In this document: in pieces, positions 42,096-53,889 of the stretch
Layout: each line of letters begins with the position of its first letter
Position numbering within the stretch: the first letter of the stretch is position 1
Source of the DNA: Branchiostoma lanceolatum
Lineage: Eukaryota; Chordata; Leptocardii; Amphioxiformes; Branchiostomatidae
Direction: 5' to 3'
Assembly (NCBI RefSeq): GCF_035083965.1
Contig: NC_089724.1
Coordinates: 4,574,001 to 4,638,000 of the forward strand
DNA: 64,000 bases
Translations under genes and position numbers: made by a program
The notes under the pieces: model-generated
The model's input: only the letters and a program-made list of their open reading frames with translations
Database searches by the model: none
What the model was told of the DNA's origin: nothing

Positions 42096-42315
42096 GCTTC
42101 TGCTATGGCTTCAACGCTACCACACGTTCCACGACAAGTTCTTCAACTACCAGTCCAATTGCAACTATGTCCTGGCCAAAAGCTCTGCCAAAAAGCACGG
42201 CTTTGAGGTGATGCAGGATGGCCAGGTCTATAAGAAGACTGCCAGCGCAAACTGCAAGCAGGCCATCACTGTGCTGTATGACGGCACGGAGGTTGTGCTG
42301 ATGGACAATCTGAAG
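42096..42315 (+). pseudogene. VWD exon 1, array copy 4
   Basis: Offset about 2,288 bp from copy 3 and nearly identical, including the same frame break after GFNA. Confidence 0.75.
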
Positions 42316-42615
42316 GTACGTCCTCCTTACAAATTGAGAGAAAATGCGTTTAGAAGTTATCACAAAAAACATTTTCCTGTAAAACGGGAGAAATGTGGCA
42401 TTCCTTATAATTCCCTGTCTGAAAGAAACGCATGCACTTGTAAATCTTAAAGCTTTGTCTGGAAACTTTTCTACCAACAAACTGACACCAACCAACTTGG
42501 GAATATAGGACTTACATGTAACCCGTGTTGTGTTTCGCATTGTAACCTGGTGTTGTAATTATCAACAGGTTGTATGAATAGGTCAGCTTATATCATGCGT
42601 CTTTACATTTTTCAG

Positions 42616-42840
42616 GTTATGGTGAATGGTGCAATGGCTGGTGTCACAGTCACAGTGGGTGATCTCGTGGTGGAACGTCCGGCCAGACCTTGACTCTGCG
42701 TACTGACACCATTAACCTGCGAGTGGAGTACTCCGTTACCAACAACAGATTTGCCATCAACGCGCCAATCTGCGATTTCTGCACGCAATCATCAATTTCT
42801 ATGTGCTTACATCCATCTGTCCGAGAAACGCACATCTGAC
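42616..42840 (+). pseudogene. VWD exon 2, array copy 4
   Basis: Shares the one-base loss at GAACGTCCGGCC with copy 3 but lacks its internal duplication. Confidence 0.75.
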
Positions 42841-43259
42841 TTACAACCGTCTATGTGACAATTGAAGTCTCTGAGACGCTTAAAAAATTACTCTGAGATG
42901 ATGCAACAGCCAACTTTACAACCAAGCCAACTCTCAGTCCAAGCCAACCGTTGCCAGAAACACCTGTCCAGCATGGTGTAGATATCCTCCAGTCTGTATC
43001 GGCCATGCTACCGCTCCGATTGCTAGACTAGACATTACTCCTCCAAAAAAAAAGCGTATTCCACTGTACGTCAAGTTTTGATGTCAGACTGCCGTAGAAC
43101 TCTTGACGACTTCAAAGTGGAGCTCTTCACTCGGTGTTGAGTTTTGTTGTCGTAAATTAGTCTGACATTCAGCCCAGAGGAGGCACGCACCATTTTCTGA
43201 GTTCGCACGTCAGATTATAGGATTCGGATATGCCGTGCAAATAGTCTAGACATGATGAG

Positions 43260-43613
43260 GACCAGCGGGACTCTCCATCCAAAGTAATTCAACATCAGAC
43301 TAGCTATGCAGCAGAACACGGACAATATTTGCTCCATCAAGTTCATCTCCAGCACCACCCTGCTGTTTGGAGAAGCCCCAGACCCCGTTCAGCCTGGCCA
43401 AGCAAGATCAACTGTACAACTAAACAGGCCATGTTCTGACAGATCTGATGCCGTCTGTGTGAGAAACACAGAAGATGTGTCTGGAGGATGTCTGCACATG
43501 CCTGGAGAAGGGAGACTCGGCTGAAGATTGGAGATGCTGCTCTATGACGTCATGTGCTACCAGCTGTAGGGATGCAGGCGTCAGATTGGACTGGAGGACA
43601 CCAAAGTGTCGTT
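43260..43613 (+). pseudogene. C8 region, array copy 4
   Basis: Best preserved C8: MCLEDVCTCLEKGDSAEDW, RCCSMTSCATSCRDAGV and RLDWRTPKCR in one frame. The 5' part of the module remains in another frame. Confidence 0.6.
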
Positions 43614-43863
43614 GTAAGTTCTCTTCTTTTTCAATTTTGTACCTTGTTATGCCTTTTATTCAATTGTTGTGCTTGGAGTGGAATTTACCCAGTTACCCAG
43701 ATTAAGTCGCAAATGCTAAGTGTCATAGGCACATATTCAAAGAGATCTCCAGTGTTCCTTGGAATGTGCTGCATTGACTGACATATGGTTTCAACAGTCA
43801 GATTTCTACAGGATGAAACTGCCGTGTGCAAAGTTTTTATGCATCCTTTGTTTTAATGCGTAG

Positions 43864-44047
43864 CTGGCAAGTGCGAGTACTTGATGATCTGGCATGAGGC
43901 CGGCCCTGGCTGCCCAACAACTTGCGAGAACATGATGAACGAGGTTACTGAGTGCCGTGTAGCACCGGTGTCTGGCTGGTTCGGCCCAGGCAACATGGTC
44001 ATGAAGAACGGAAAGTGCGTCGCTCCAAAGGAGTGTACTAAGTAACT
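43864..44047 (+). pseudogene. TIL-like exon, array copy 4, with stop
   Basis: CEYLMIWHEAGPGCPTTCEN and VTECRVAPVSGWFGPG, then NGKCVAPKECTK and TAA at 44043-44045, just before the donor. C to G in SGWFG also removes a cysteine. Confidence 0.65.
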
Positions 44048-44301
44048 GTAAGTATTCGTCACTCGATTTTGAATTCATTCAATCTAACATACGAAAATAT
44101 CACTGTCCTTCTATATCACTGCTTCTTCCTTGTTTTCTCCCTTTAAAAAAACTGTGCCATGTAACTACTATTTCTAATACAAATCTATGGCCATAGCCTC
44201 TTTTAAACAGGTTTTCCGTGTTTAACTTTTGTGTTTGCCTACGTTTCTCGTTGTTACGACGTATACGATTGACACATTATTTGATACCACCCGTCCTACA
44301 G

Positions 44302-44458
44302 GCTTCTGCTATGGCTTCAACTACCACCTAGTCCAACTGCAGCTACATCCTGGCCCGCTGCTCCGCCAACAAGCACGGCTTTCCAGGTCTGTAAGAAGAC
44401 TGTGGCCATCACTGTGCAGTACGACGGCACAGACGTTGTGCTGATGGACAACCTGAAG
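44302..44458 (+). pseudogene. VWD exon 1, array copy 5
   Basis: Shortened: CYGFN joins almost directly to a damaged NYH..QLQL segment; the end ITVQYDGTDVVLMDNLK is recognisable. Donor GTACGT. The following intron holds the nested transposons. Confidence 0.65.
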
Positions 44459-45189
44459 GTACGTCCTTCTCAGAAACTGAGAGAAAACACGTTAGAAGCT
44501 ATCACGAACATTTTCCTGTAAAATGCCCTCCTTAGAAATCAAAAGAAACCATTTTTAGAAGCTATTATAACTAACATTTTCCAGTAAAATGCTGTCTTAA
44601 AAACTAAAAGAAAACGTTTTCAGAAGCTGTTACAGACAACATTTTCCTGTAAAACGCACTTACACATGTAAACGTACTATATTTCGGGGAAATGTGGCAT
44701 TGCTTGTAATTCTCTGTCTGAAAGAAACGCATGCACTTGTGAATCTTAAAGCTTTATCTGGAAACTTTTCTACCAACTTACTGACACCAACCAACTTGGG
44801 AATATACACTCAGCACAAAAAGTTTGGAAACTTAACTTTGGTCGATCATATCTCTGTTGTTTCTTGATCAATTTCAATGATTTATATATCATTACAAAGC
44901 CTGTGTGATTTTCTTTCCCATGATACCAAACTTAATATGGTTGTAAATTAATGCAACGAGCACCAGACCTGCTTATGCGAGCAGGTCACATAAAAAAAGT
45001 ACCCAGATTACCCTACTAAATGTTAAACGCTCAATTCAGTATTTTTTTTTCATCTGCTGGTAGCACGTGCTTTTGTACGAGGGTAATATGAAACTTAAAT
45101 CAACAAAACACAGTAATATGAAAGCCAAGGATAGTCTTCATCCAAACAAAAAAAATGCGTAAAGGAGCCTCAGTTATGAATAAGGTGGC

Positions 45190-45800
45190 CATGCATGGCT
45201 TAATACTGAGTAAACAAGCCATGCACTGTCACCATAGCCCAGCACATCCTCCTCATGCTGGTCACCAGTTTTGTTACGCGGCCCCTGGCTATTCTTCCAC
45301 AAGGAGTCGTCGCAGGTCGACCAGTGTTCTTCTTTTGATCATTCTTGCATGCACAGCTCGCCCAAGCTGATCATTGATCACAGAGTCTGAGACTGTGTTC
45401 AATTCTGTTGAGATCTGGGCTGCAGGAGGGCCATTCTATCCTCTGTATTCCTGCATCCTGTAGGTGGTCTGAAATTACTCTCATTCTGTATGGACGTGCA
45501 CCATCATCTTGCAGATCTTTTGCAGAGGTAAGGATCTTGGAAATGTGACTGGATTGAGAAAGGTGTCTCTATGTCTTGACACATCAAGGTTGCTTAAGAT
45601 GATTAGCCTGTTTTTTCCTCTGGCAGTTAACGTAGTACTGCCCCACACCATGACACAGACTCCAAAAAAACAATCAGTCAGTCTATCTGTGCAACTGTAA
45701 GCTTAGGGTTCTCCTCGTTGCCCACACTTTCATTTATCCATCCAACAGTCTAAATAAATTTACTCTTATCTGTAGCTGTGAATATAACATTCCTCCACAC
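45190..45800 (-). pseudogene. Tc1 transposase remnant
   Basis: On the minus strand, with several frame changes, it reads VMVWG, then DDGARPYRMRVISDHLQDAG, IQRIEWPSCSPDLNRIEH. These are the second and third catalytic blocks of the Tc1 DDE domain. Stops and frameshifts make it inactive; the N-terminal DNA-binding part was not recognised. Confidence 0.75.
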
Positions 45801-46019
45801 ACTGTTCCATTCACAATGTGGACAACACCACCACAAATGGGTTTGGCGCTGAGCTGAGTGTTTGACACTAGCATGGAAATTTGGACACTTTTCTTCTACA
45901 ACTCACTGGCGTAAGCAGGCCTGGTGCTCGGTCCATGAGATTGCAATTATAATGCGTTGGGTATCATAGGAAAGGAAATTACAAGACTTTCCATCATCAT
46001 CATTGTTCATCTGGATTTA

Positions 46020-47680
46020 CTCCGGTGAGATACAATCAATAAAGTTTTTCCAGTACAATCTGTCCTTCATGATGGAAAATAATGCAGTCCCCGAGAGTCC
46101 AGTGTCATCTTTCGATCAATGTCATTAAAGTTGTGTGAGGTCTTCCAACTCTGCGTTTTCCCTCGGGTAGCCACTGCATTAGTCGCCCGGCAGGCTCGTC
46201 ACTGCGAACAACATGCCCCGCCAGGGCGAGCCGTCGTCGTCGCACAACTGAGGAAATGGGTGGCAGAGAACCATACAGTTGCTTATTTGTTAGATGGCTT
46301 CTCCAAGATACATTGTATACCATTCTCAACATTCTTGTGTAAGTACTTTTCTTACTCTGGGCTACACTCATGGCCCATGACTCAGAGCTGTAGATTAAGT
46401 AGAATGGTCTTGGTACAGGCTTTAAACACATTGGTTTTTGTTTGCTTCCTAATAGGAGCTTTATTTCCATATCTTTTGTAGAGAATGGAGGGAACTCCAA
46501 GCTTGAGCAATCCTGCACTCCATATCTCTCCCTGAGTCAGTATAGCCCCCTAAATACTTGAAGTCAGCTACACGCTCGATTTCAGAGGCGTCAGATGCAG
46601 TTAGTTGCTCTGAAGATGTTGGGTTCAAATGCATGTATTTCGTTTTGGATGGGTTTAGATATAAGCCGATGGCCTGACATGCCACTTCTACTTTGTTAAG
46701 CAATATTTGTGCAAAAAGTAGTGAGTTTTCGGGTGGGCCGATGTCACCCGCGAAGTCAATATCGGCAAGCACTTCGGCAGGGTAGCGACTACTACTACGA
46801 CGGCGGAGGGTAAAACGATCAGTGTCTGAAATCGAGTACCTTAGGGCATAATCTAGACATATAATGAACAGAAACGGGGCCAAGGGTCCCCTTGCAGTAC
46901 ACCAGTGTCAATGCTAAACATATCAGTCTCTCAATCTGGTGTAATAACTACTGCAGAGGTGTCTCTATACATGACAGCTATAGCATGACAGCAGCTAATA
47001 ATAGCATTAACAATGTCTAGGATTAACAATGTCTAGGATCTTAAACATTTTGCTGCCGTTGATACAATCTAAAGGCAAGCTTTATGAAAGTCGATGAATA
47101 CTACAACTGTTACAGCTTCTTTGTCAAAATTTCTTAGTTCTTCAACAATGCGACGCAGCGCAAGAATGTGTGATTTAGTAGATCGGCCTTGGCGGAAGCC
47201 ATTTTGATTTGGGTGAAGGATTACATCAATAATAGGGCAAATCCTGTTAAGCAGGCAACGGTTATACACTTTACATGCAGTTTGTGATAATGAGATACCT
47301 CTATAATTGTCCACGGATCGAAGGTCCCCCTTCTTAGGGATTGGAACAATCCCGGATACTCCCCATTCCTTTGGGCGCTTCCCATTGTAGGTGTCGTTGC
47401 AGAAGTGGAGCAACACTCTCCTTACACCAGGCATTCTCCAGAATTCCAGTGGCAGGCCGTCAAGCCCAGAGGCCTTTTCGAGCTTCACCTGATGTACAGC
47501 AAGATCGACCTCTTCTTGAGAGAGATCTCCACTTTTGATTTCTATGTTAATGTCCACTACTTTTTGGATTGGAATTGTGTTAGTTACTGATTCAGTGTTT
47601 GAGTTCAGAAGGTTCTTGAAGTGGTTTTCCCAGGATTTGATCTTCCCCATAGCCAGAAATAGTTTTTTACAAGTTCCCAA
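46020..47680 (-). pseudogene. Reverse transcriptase of the nested retrotransposon
   Basis: 47680-47069 carries ASGLDGLPLEFWR, GIVPIPKKGDLRSVDNYRGI, NQNGFRQGRSTKSHIL and the motif A start VVFIDFHKA. 46883-46461 carries APFLFIICLDYALR and the motif C region LADIDFAGDI. 46518-46105 carries YGSLPPISSVVRRRRLALAG and GKRRVGRP. The three parts are in different frames, and motif C reads FAGD in place of FADD. Confidence 0.85.
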
Positions 47681-48874
47681 GCATTCTTTATGTTGGATGG
47701 GTCATCAGGAGATTTGAAATAATGCAGAATTTCATTGATTCTTCTGTCCTCTTGCGTGTCAAATGTTTTACGTAGGAAAGTTTGGGTTGCTTGAATGTTA
47801 CAGGTTGTGGCTCTAAGTGTTGCCTTACGTGCTGCGACCACTGGGTCTAAGTCCCTGGTGGCTTGTGGTCTGCGGGGTTTGTTTGGTAGTAGTTCCCCGC
47901 CGGTTTCGTTGGCAATTTTAATAAATGCGCTATAATTTTGCTCATCCGGAGGGAGGTTTTCAAAACTTGTGACAAGTGTCATCAATCTTGGATGCAATAC
48001 ATTATCTGTGATCACAGCTTTCCAGAATAGCTTCTTGGCAGCTTTTGGCTTTGAGTGTCTAAGACTAAGTCTGACTGAGATGGTCACAATACGGTGGTCG
48101 CTACCCACTGGGTTTGACGACGAGTAAGCCTGGCAATCTGTGATACTGTTTCGCCATCGTTTGCAATAAATGCAATAGTCAATCTGGGAAAGAGTGATTC
48201 CTTTGGTGATCTGTGAGTCCATAGCTTCTTTGCAGACTTGCGGAAAGAAATGTTGCCAATTATGAGGCTATGCTGCTCAACAAAAGCATTCAGGAGGCGA
48301 CCATTTTGATTGGTGGATTTGTGCAATGAAAAACCCTCGGCAATTTGGGCATTCATATCCCCACCAATGATCAGCATTGAATGAAGGGGAATATCCTGGA
48401 CAACATTGCTCAACTTTTCATAGAAAACAGTGATATCGTCTTCGGATGAACAATTATGAGGAGCATGGCAAGAGCAGTTTTGGGGTTTCCTTTGAATGTC
48501 GCTAACACAATGCGTTCATCAAGCTTTTTCACCGAGAGCAGGAGTGGGAGTAGGCTAGACTTTATGAGAATGCCTGCTCCTCTGATGGACGCACCTGTGG
48601 AATTTCTAACTGCTGATGCTGTAAACAGGGTTGTGCCTCCCAAATTATGAATGACAATGTCGGGTTCATCCCCTAAACGTACAAAACGATGTTCTTGGAT
48701 ACGAATTGCGGATATGTCATAGTCAAGCATTAGTTTATCAAGTTCAGTCTTAGCTGAAGCCGTCTGCAGGGTTCTACAGTTAAGTGTAGCCACTTTGAAG
48801 GACTGTGAAGGTGTTGACAGGCCTTTCTTGAACTGTCTTCCACTATCACTTTCAGTACTGGAATTACACTTCAT
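47605..48874 (-). pseudogene. Endonuclease and linker of the nested retrotransposon
   Basis: 48874-48410 has FKVATLNCRTLQTASAKTEL and IRIQEHRF; 48413-48084 has LIIGGDMNAQIAEG. 48222-47605 has SQIDYCIYCKRWRNSITDC and SDHRIVTISVRL, the end of the endonuclease fold, then a linker. The pieces lie in three frames. The N-terminal part resembles sequences often labelled craniofacial development protein 2-like. Confidence 0.8.
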
Positions 48875-49624
48875 CTCTCGTACCTTTTCTCCTGGCTGCG
48901 GGTAAATATGTGGCTCGCCACGCCTACATATAGCAGTGACTCGCTTACTGACCTCGGAGCCAGTTGACCCTGGCGGTTGTCCAGCGTCGTGCGCTGTACC
49001 CGCACGAATCCGCCTTGCTGCGTTCCGAGGTTTCCACCTTAACCCTGGCTAGGGTAGCAGGTCGTGGTTCCTGCCTTGCTGAATGGCAGTCCAAGCGTTG
49101 GTTGGGGGTTTGGGGTCACGTTTTTTAGAGGATAAAGAAAGAAAACGTTGGTAGAACACAAAACAAAATGGCGTGGGAGGGGGGCGCCCTGCTGTACGGA
49201 GGGAAGATTGTCAGTCTGATCTATCTAATGATAAGAAAACAACAGTGAAACCAAAATAACTCTAAGCCCTGGCTACAGTACGTGCTGGCATAACATATTG
49301 GCCTCTGGAGATAACCCCCGCGGGGAATGGCGATGAAATCTTGTCCTCAGTGCTGGGTTCTTCAAGAAAGCCGCCATGTTGGTCTGTGACCCCTGACCCC
49401 TGAGAGGCTCTACAGACTTTCCAACAATGTATAATGCATTGAAATTGATCAAGAAACAACGGAAATATGATCAACCAAAGTAAAGTTTCCAAACTTTTTG
49501 TGCGTAGTTTAGGACTTACCTGTAACCCTGTTGTGTTTTGGATTGTAACCTGGTCTTGTAATTATCAACAGGTTGTACATGTATGAATAGGTCAGCTTAT
49601 ATCATGCGTCTTTACATTTTTCAG

Positions 49625-50347
49625 GTTATGGTGAATCTCGTGGTGGAACGTTCCGGCCAGACCCTCTGCGCGCTGACACCATCAACCTGTGTGTGCAGTA
49701 CTCCGTCACCAACCACGGATTCGCCATCAACGTGCCAAGACATTATAGTCAAAGATATTCCTGTTACGATCAGCTGCAACAGCCAGAGGTGCCACCTTCC
49801 TTCCTTCAAACAAAAATTCAAAGTTGGTATCGACTACCACCCGCAGATAACCTCCTTGGACCAAGACTCACCTGGTATGATCAACTGCAACAGCCAGAGG
49901 TACCATCTTCCTTCAAAAAAAAAAATCGAAGTTGGTATCGACTGCCACCCGCAGATAACCTCCTTGGATAGACCAAGACTCACCTGGTATGATCAGCTGC
50001 AACAGCCAGAGGTACCACCTTCCTTCAAAAAAAAAAACGAAGTTGGTATCGACTGCCACCCGCAGATAACCTCCTTGGATAGACCAAGACTCACCTGGTA
50101 TGATCAGCTGCAACAGCCAGAAGTTCATGTCGTCTACGACCGAGAGAGAGACCATGGCATACCTGGTAGAAGAAGCTACATAACCACTGGTCATCATCAT
50201 GCCCATTATCACTGCCTGGATGTGGTCGAGCAACAACAACAACAAAAACAAACAAACAAACAAACAAACAAACAAAATAAGACGAAAAAGAAGGGAAACA
50301 AAACGCAAATGAAAATAAAACTTAAAAGTCCCCAAAGCAGCATCTAA
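49625..50347 (+). pseudogene. VWD exon 2, array copy 5, with repeat-expanded tail
   Basis: Acceptor TTTTTCAG; VMVNLVVERSGQTLCALT shows an internal deletion and a frame change from the VWD core. The open frame continues through four copies of a 111-112 bp repeat (LTWYDQLQQPEV, VGIDCHPQITSLD), then a His-rich stretch, poly-Gln and a (CAAA)n tract, to TAA at 50345. It is probably a decayed exon plus a minisatellite, although the frame stays open for over 200 codons. Confidence 0.5.
49765..50125. repeat. 111-112 bp tandem repeat
   Basis: Units at 49771, 49882, 49994 and 50105 contain GATCAGCTGCAACAGCCAGA, an A-run of variable length, and CCACCCGCAGATAACCTCC. Confidence 0.85.
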
Positions 50348-50349
50348 GA

Positions 50350-50512
50350 TAGGAGGGTATACTATCCGCATCAACGCTAAGAGTATACTGTCTGAATCCA
50401 TGTTAAGAGTATACTATCTGAATTAATGTTAAGAGCATACTATCTGAATTAATGTTAAGAGCATACTATCTGAATCGATGTTAAGAGTATACTATCTGAA
50501 TCAATGTTAAGA
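50350..50512. repeat. 26-bp tandem repeat, about six copies
   Basis: Units of AAGAGTATACTATCTGAAT plus seven variable bases. Confidence 0.85.
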
Positions 50513-50729
50513 CTTAGAAGTAACATGCAAGCTCACAGATCCTGATCCACAATGAGGACAAAGAAAGTCAAGTATATAGCAATATGAGATCATATCATCT
50601 TCCATGCTATAACATGAATGAGATCTGATCAGAACTTTGAAGGAAAAATCACTCATAAACATTTAGTCTAAGATTGACATTCATGATTTATAGTGTTTAT
50701 CAAAATATGTTTCACTTTACCAACAGTTA

Positions 50730-51080
50730 CATGAATGAATGAAGGAATGAATGGATAAATGTCACAGTTAGGAATGACGGTCTTCCTTGCTACACGCTAA
50801 ATGGCCGTAATTTGCATAATCATAAGAATGAATGAATAAATGAATGAGTGAATAAATGAATGAATGAATGAATGAATATATCCCAGTTAGGAACAAAGGG
50901 CTTTCCTTGCTAAAACAGCCCTAGTTTGCATAATCTAACTAGTAGATAAGGTACAGTAACTGTTTATGTCACAAAGGGCTTTCCTCGCTGAAACAGCCCT
51001 AAATTTTGCATAATTTAACTATGTCACAGGAACATAGGGTCTTCCTTGCCATATGCTAAACAGCCCTAATTTGCATAATT
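50730..51080. repeat. GAAT microsatellite and degenerate 80-100 bp repeat
   Basis: (GAAT)n near 50825-50875; around it four copies of CTTTCCTTGCTAAAACAGCC followed by AATTTGCATAAT. Confidence 0.75.
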
Positions 51081-51089
51081 GATATAACA

Positions 51090-52449
51090 TTAAATGTTTC
51101 TCTTTAGTTTAGCGAGTACTCCGCTTGTACTTTAAAGTGTGACGGAGAGGTACGGGAGACAAGTGGGACTCGACGGGATAGCTGGAGGGTCGTTCACCTG
51201 TATTAGTCCCCCTCTGTCACACAAAGTTTAGTTTAGAGGTTCTATTACCTCCTTGGTAGCGGTAGCAGTAGGGTAGACTAGTATTAGTAGACTAGTTAGT
51301 AGTAGCAGTAGTAGGATAGTTAGTACTAGTTAATTCAGGTTATAATTAGGTAAGGATAAGATAAGTTAGTTGTAGTAGTAGTCTAGTTATAGTATTGTTA
51401 ACTGTACTAAGTTGTTAAAGTTGAATGGAAAGAGTTAGAAATGTTATACAGTCTTAGAGATGTAGCTCTCTTAAAAATCTCCAATAAGTAGTGGCTTAGA
51501 CTTACTAGTTAGAGCAATTGTAAACGTTACAATGGCCTGAAGAAAAAAAAAAATCAAACAGGCCTGTAGCTACAAGGTAGCGGCTAGCAATTGCAAATGT
51601 TACAAATTGGCCTGAAAAAAAAAAAAAATTCAAAGGCCTCAGTGTAGCTACAATGCCAATGGCATCCGATGAGTTTATACAGTCGTGTAATAAATGTAAG
51701 GGTACTTATTGATTATCATGATTTTGTAAACTTAATGAATCATCACAATGGTCAATCAGAATTGTATATGTAGGTCGAAGGTTACAAAATACAACCCTAA
51801 GTCTCCTCAACCTCTTCCTTAGTTGTACACAGGATTTGAAAGATGCTTCAAAACAACATGAAACCACACAGAATCGCGGGATATGAGGCCAATGGTGCAA
51901 ACTTTTTACATGAAGCTACAAGGTGGTACAAAATGGTATGAAATGTGGGCTATGGACAATGCTGAGACTCTGTTAAGTTCAAGGTTTGAGAGTTGTAATA
52001 GCCTTGGCGGGTAAGAACCAGGTGCACTGAGGTACCAACTGACCGGTTGAGGGAGGAATAGATCCAAGAATTCCTGTCATGGTAAAGTATTTTGTCTTCC
52101 AAGTTTTGAGTCCTTCTAAGTTGAATGCGCCTAACTAGCGAGAGTGTTGTTTTTACATTTGATAGTACACATCCAGCATATAAATGTATCATGGTCCATT
52201 GCTGTTTTTTTGTGCTGTCCTGAGCTATTAGTGTTGTATAGCAATTATCCTTCAGCACTTTGAAGTAGCTGGTTGGCACCCAATTCCCTACAGCTACAAC
52301 TGCAGGCAGCAGGTCAAATGAAGATTTTAGTATGTACAGCAAGTATCAGAGTGACGGACGGACGGAGGGAGAGAAGGGGGGGGGCGCAGCCTCTTTGTAG
52401 CAGGAATCTTGGGTCTTCGGATCCATATTGCCCATACCAGAAGGATCTG

Positions 52450-52488
<39 letters not shown>

Positions 52489-52965
52489 TAATGTGCCTCT
52501 AAATGTAATAGCGGTATGTCGGCACACATATTTTCTTCAACAAAGTCTACATCATCTAGATCTGCACATCAAGTTTTCTAGTGGCAATTGCCGTGTTCGG
52601 AGATAGGAGGATTGGATCTTGTGGAAGACCTCTGTACAACATGGGGGTTAGGAGGGTGGGGGGCCTGGGACACTTTATGTTGATTTCAGGAGGACACTAT
52701 GCTATGTATACTACGTATACTATGTATGCTATGTATGTATACAGGAGGACGTATACTATGTACTACGCTAAATTCCTAAATGCAATTAGGCAAATCTGGC
52801 TACCTGAGGCTTGCCTTGACAGTTATGAAGACTAAGGCTGTCTTGCTGTCAGGAGGACCAACGGTTGTTTAAAATTCAGCCGAGTGAGTTGATCAGATCT
52901 TGAGAAATATGCATTTCCAATGTACTACAACAGTAGCTACACTGCACAAGCGATTCATGTTCAAC
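51090..52965. other. No gene recognised; simple repeats
   Basis: TAG-rich sequence at 51240-51420, two related GGCCTGAAAAAAAAA segments at 51535 and 51610, a (TA)n tract at 52456-52483 and a TATGTATAC-rich stretch at 52680-52760. 52265-52320 shares TTGGCACCCAATTCCCTA with 11676 and 13206. Confidence 0.4.
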
Positions 52966-52969
52966 TTAA

Positions 52970-53245
52970 ACACCGAGAAAGGAAAGGAAAGGGATCTCGT
53001 ACCAGTTTAGCTCAAATGAATGAACAGATAGCCGTGACTCTTCCACTGGTCGTGACAGAGAAGACAGATGCTATGTACAGTATTTACAGGTTCATTGTAC
53101 CTGGGAAATTCCCCTAGCTCTTTTCGAGAAGCACAATGAACAGCGGACCACGGCTTAACATCCCGTCCTAAGGACTGCGATCTTTAATGGTAGCGTGCAT
53201 GTCGGGTGAGCGACACAGCCTGGGATCGAACCCGGGGCTAACTAC
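52970..53245 (-). mobile_element. tRNA-derived SINE, second copy of the 33865 family
   Basis: Same body (TATGTACAGTATTTACAGGT, GAACAGCGGACCACGGC) and a B-box (GGGTTCGATCCC on the minus strand); the A-box end is lost. Confidence 0.7.
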
Positions 53246-53742
53246 CGTCCTCTCTCTGTCCCCTCCCATTACGAAGTTTAAGTCCCACAAGAAGTAAGAA
53301 AATTTAGGCTGATACATGTACATAAATATCAATAATTACCAAAATAGTAATTATATCATAAATTGTACAATGTACATAGTCCATTACAACCTGCATTCAA
53401 TAACCTCTTAGTTTATAATGATGTTTTGAAACAGAAGTAGGGATCCCATGTTCGTTGTGCCTGGTAAATTGTCTTCCTCAGCTGCATTGATCAACTTTTA
53501 TCATATATAATATACAGCAGCTTAGTTTATCCAAACACTCTGCCTTTTTGGATGCAATTCATGCAAAAATGCTTGTCATATCCTACGATGTATCGGACAA
53601 ATGCCATCTCTGACACTGACGGGTTACTAGTATATTTAGCCTGAATTCAATCAAGCTCCTGTAACGGCTCGACGCCCTGTAACCGCATAGCCGGGAGGGG
53701 ACAGAAATCCCCAGACAGCTGGAGTTTGCATTATACAGACTA

Positions 53743-53885
53743 CCGTAAAATTCCTGTTTATGTACGCACCCCTCCTAACGTACATGTACGCACCCCTGAT
53801 TTGGGGACGATTGCGGGCCTGACTCAGTGAGTTGAAACGTTCAGGGGAAAAAGCCTCTTAACGTACGCACCCCCTCTCCAGCCTT
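53743..53885. mobile_element. MITE with CCGTAAAAT end, left fragment
   Basis: TA then CCGTAAAATTCCTG and the CTAACGTACGCACCCC subrepeats. The right half and end are absent. Confidence 0.7.
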
Positions 53886-53889
53886 ATGA

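Larger units (their letters stand above)
45993..49413 (-). mobile_element. Non-LTR retrotransposon inserted in the Tc1 element
   Basis: 3,421 bp flanked by AGACTTTCC (45984-45992 and 49414-49422). The 3' end, on the minus strand, is an (ATG)n-type tail. It encodes an AP-type endonuclease, a reverse transcriptase and a C-terminal region, with no RNase H seen. Size, short TSD and trinucleotide tail fit a compact Ingi/Nimb/RTE-like clade; the exact clade is not determined. Seems full length but decayed. Confidence 0.85.
44807..49509 (-). mobile_element. Tc1/mariner-like transposon, split by a retrotransposon
   Basis: Both ends carry GCACAAAAAGTTTGGAAACT-type inverted repeats (left 44807-44995; right 49423-49509 continuing at 45983-45890 across the insertion), flanked by TA at 44805-44806 and 49510-49511. 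The empty site is visible in array copy 4, where GGGAATATAGGACTTAC is uninterrupted. Subtracting the nested element and one 9-bp duplication leaves 1,273 bp, the usual Tc1 size. Confidence 0.9.

Noticed and set aside
50140-50290. Polyglutamine protein
   Set aside because: The Gln/Lys/Thr tract comes from CAA and CAAA microsatellites at the end of a decayed exon.
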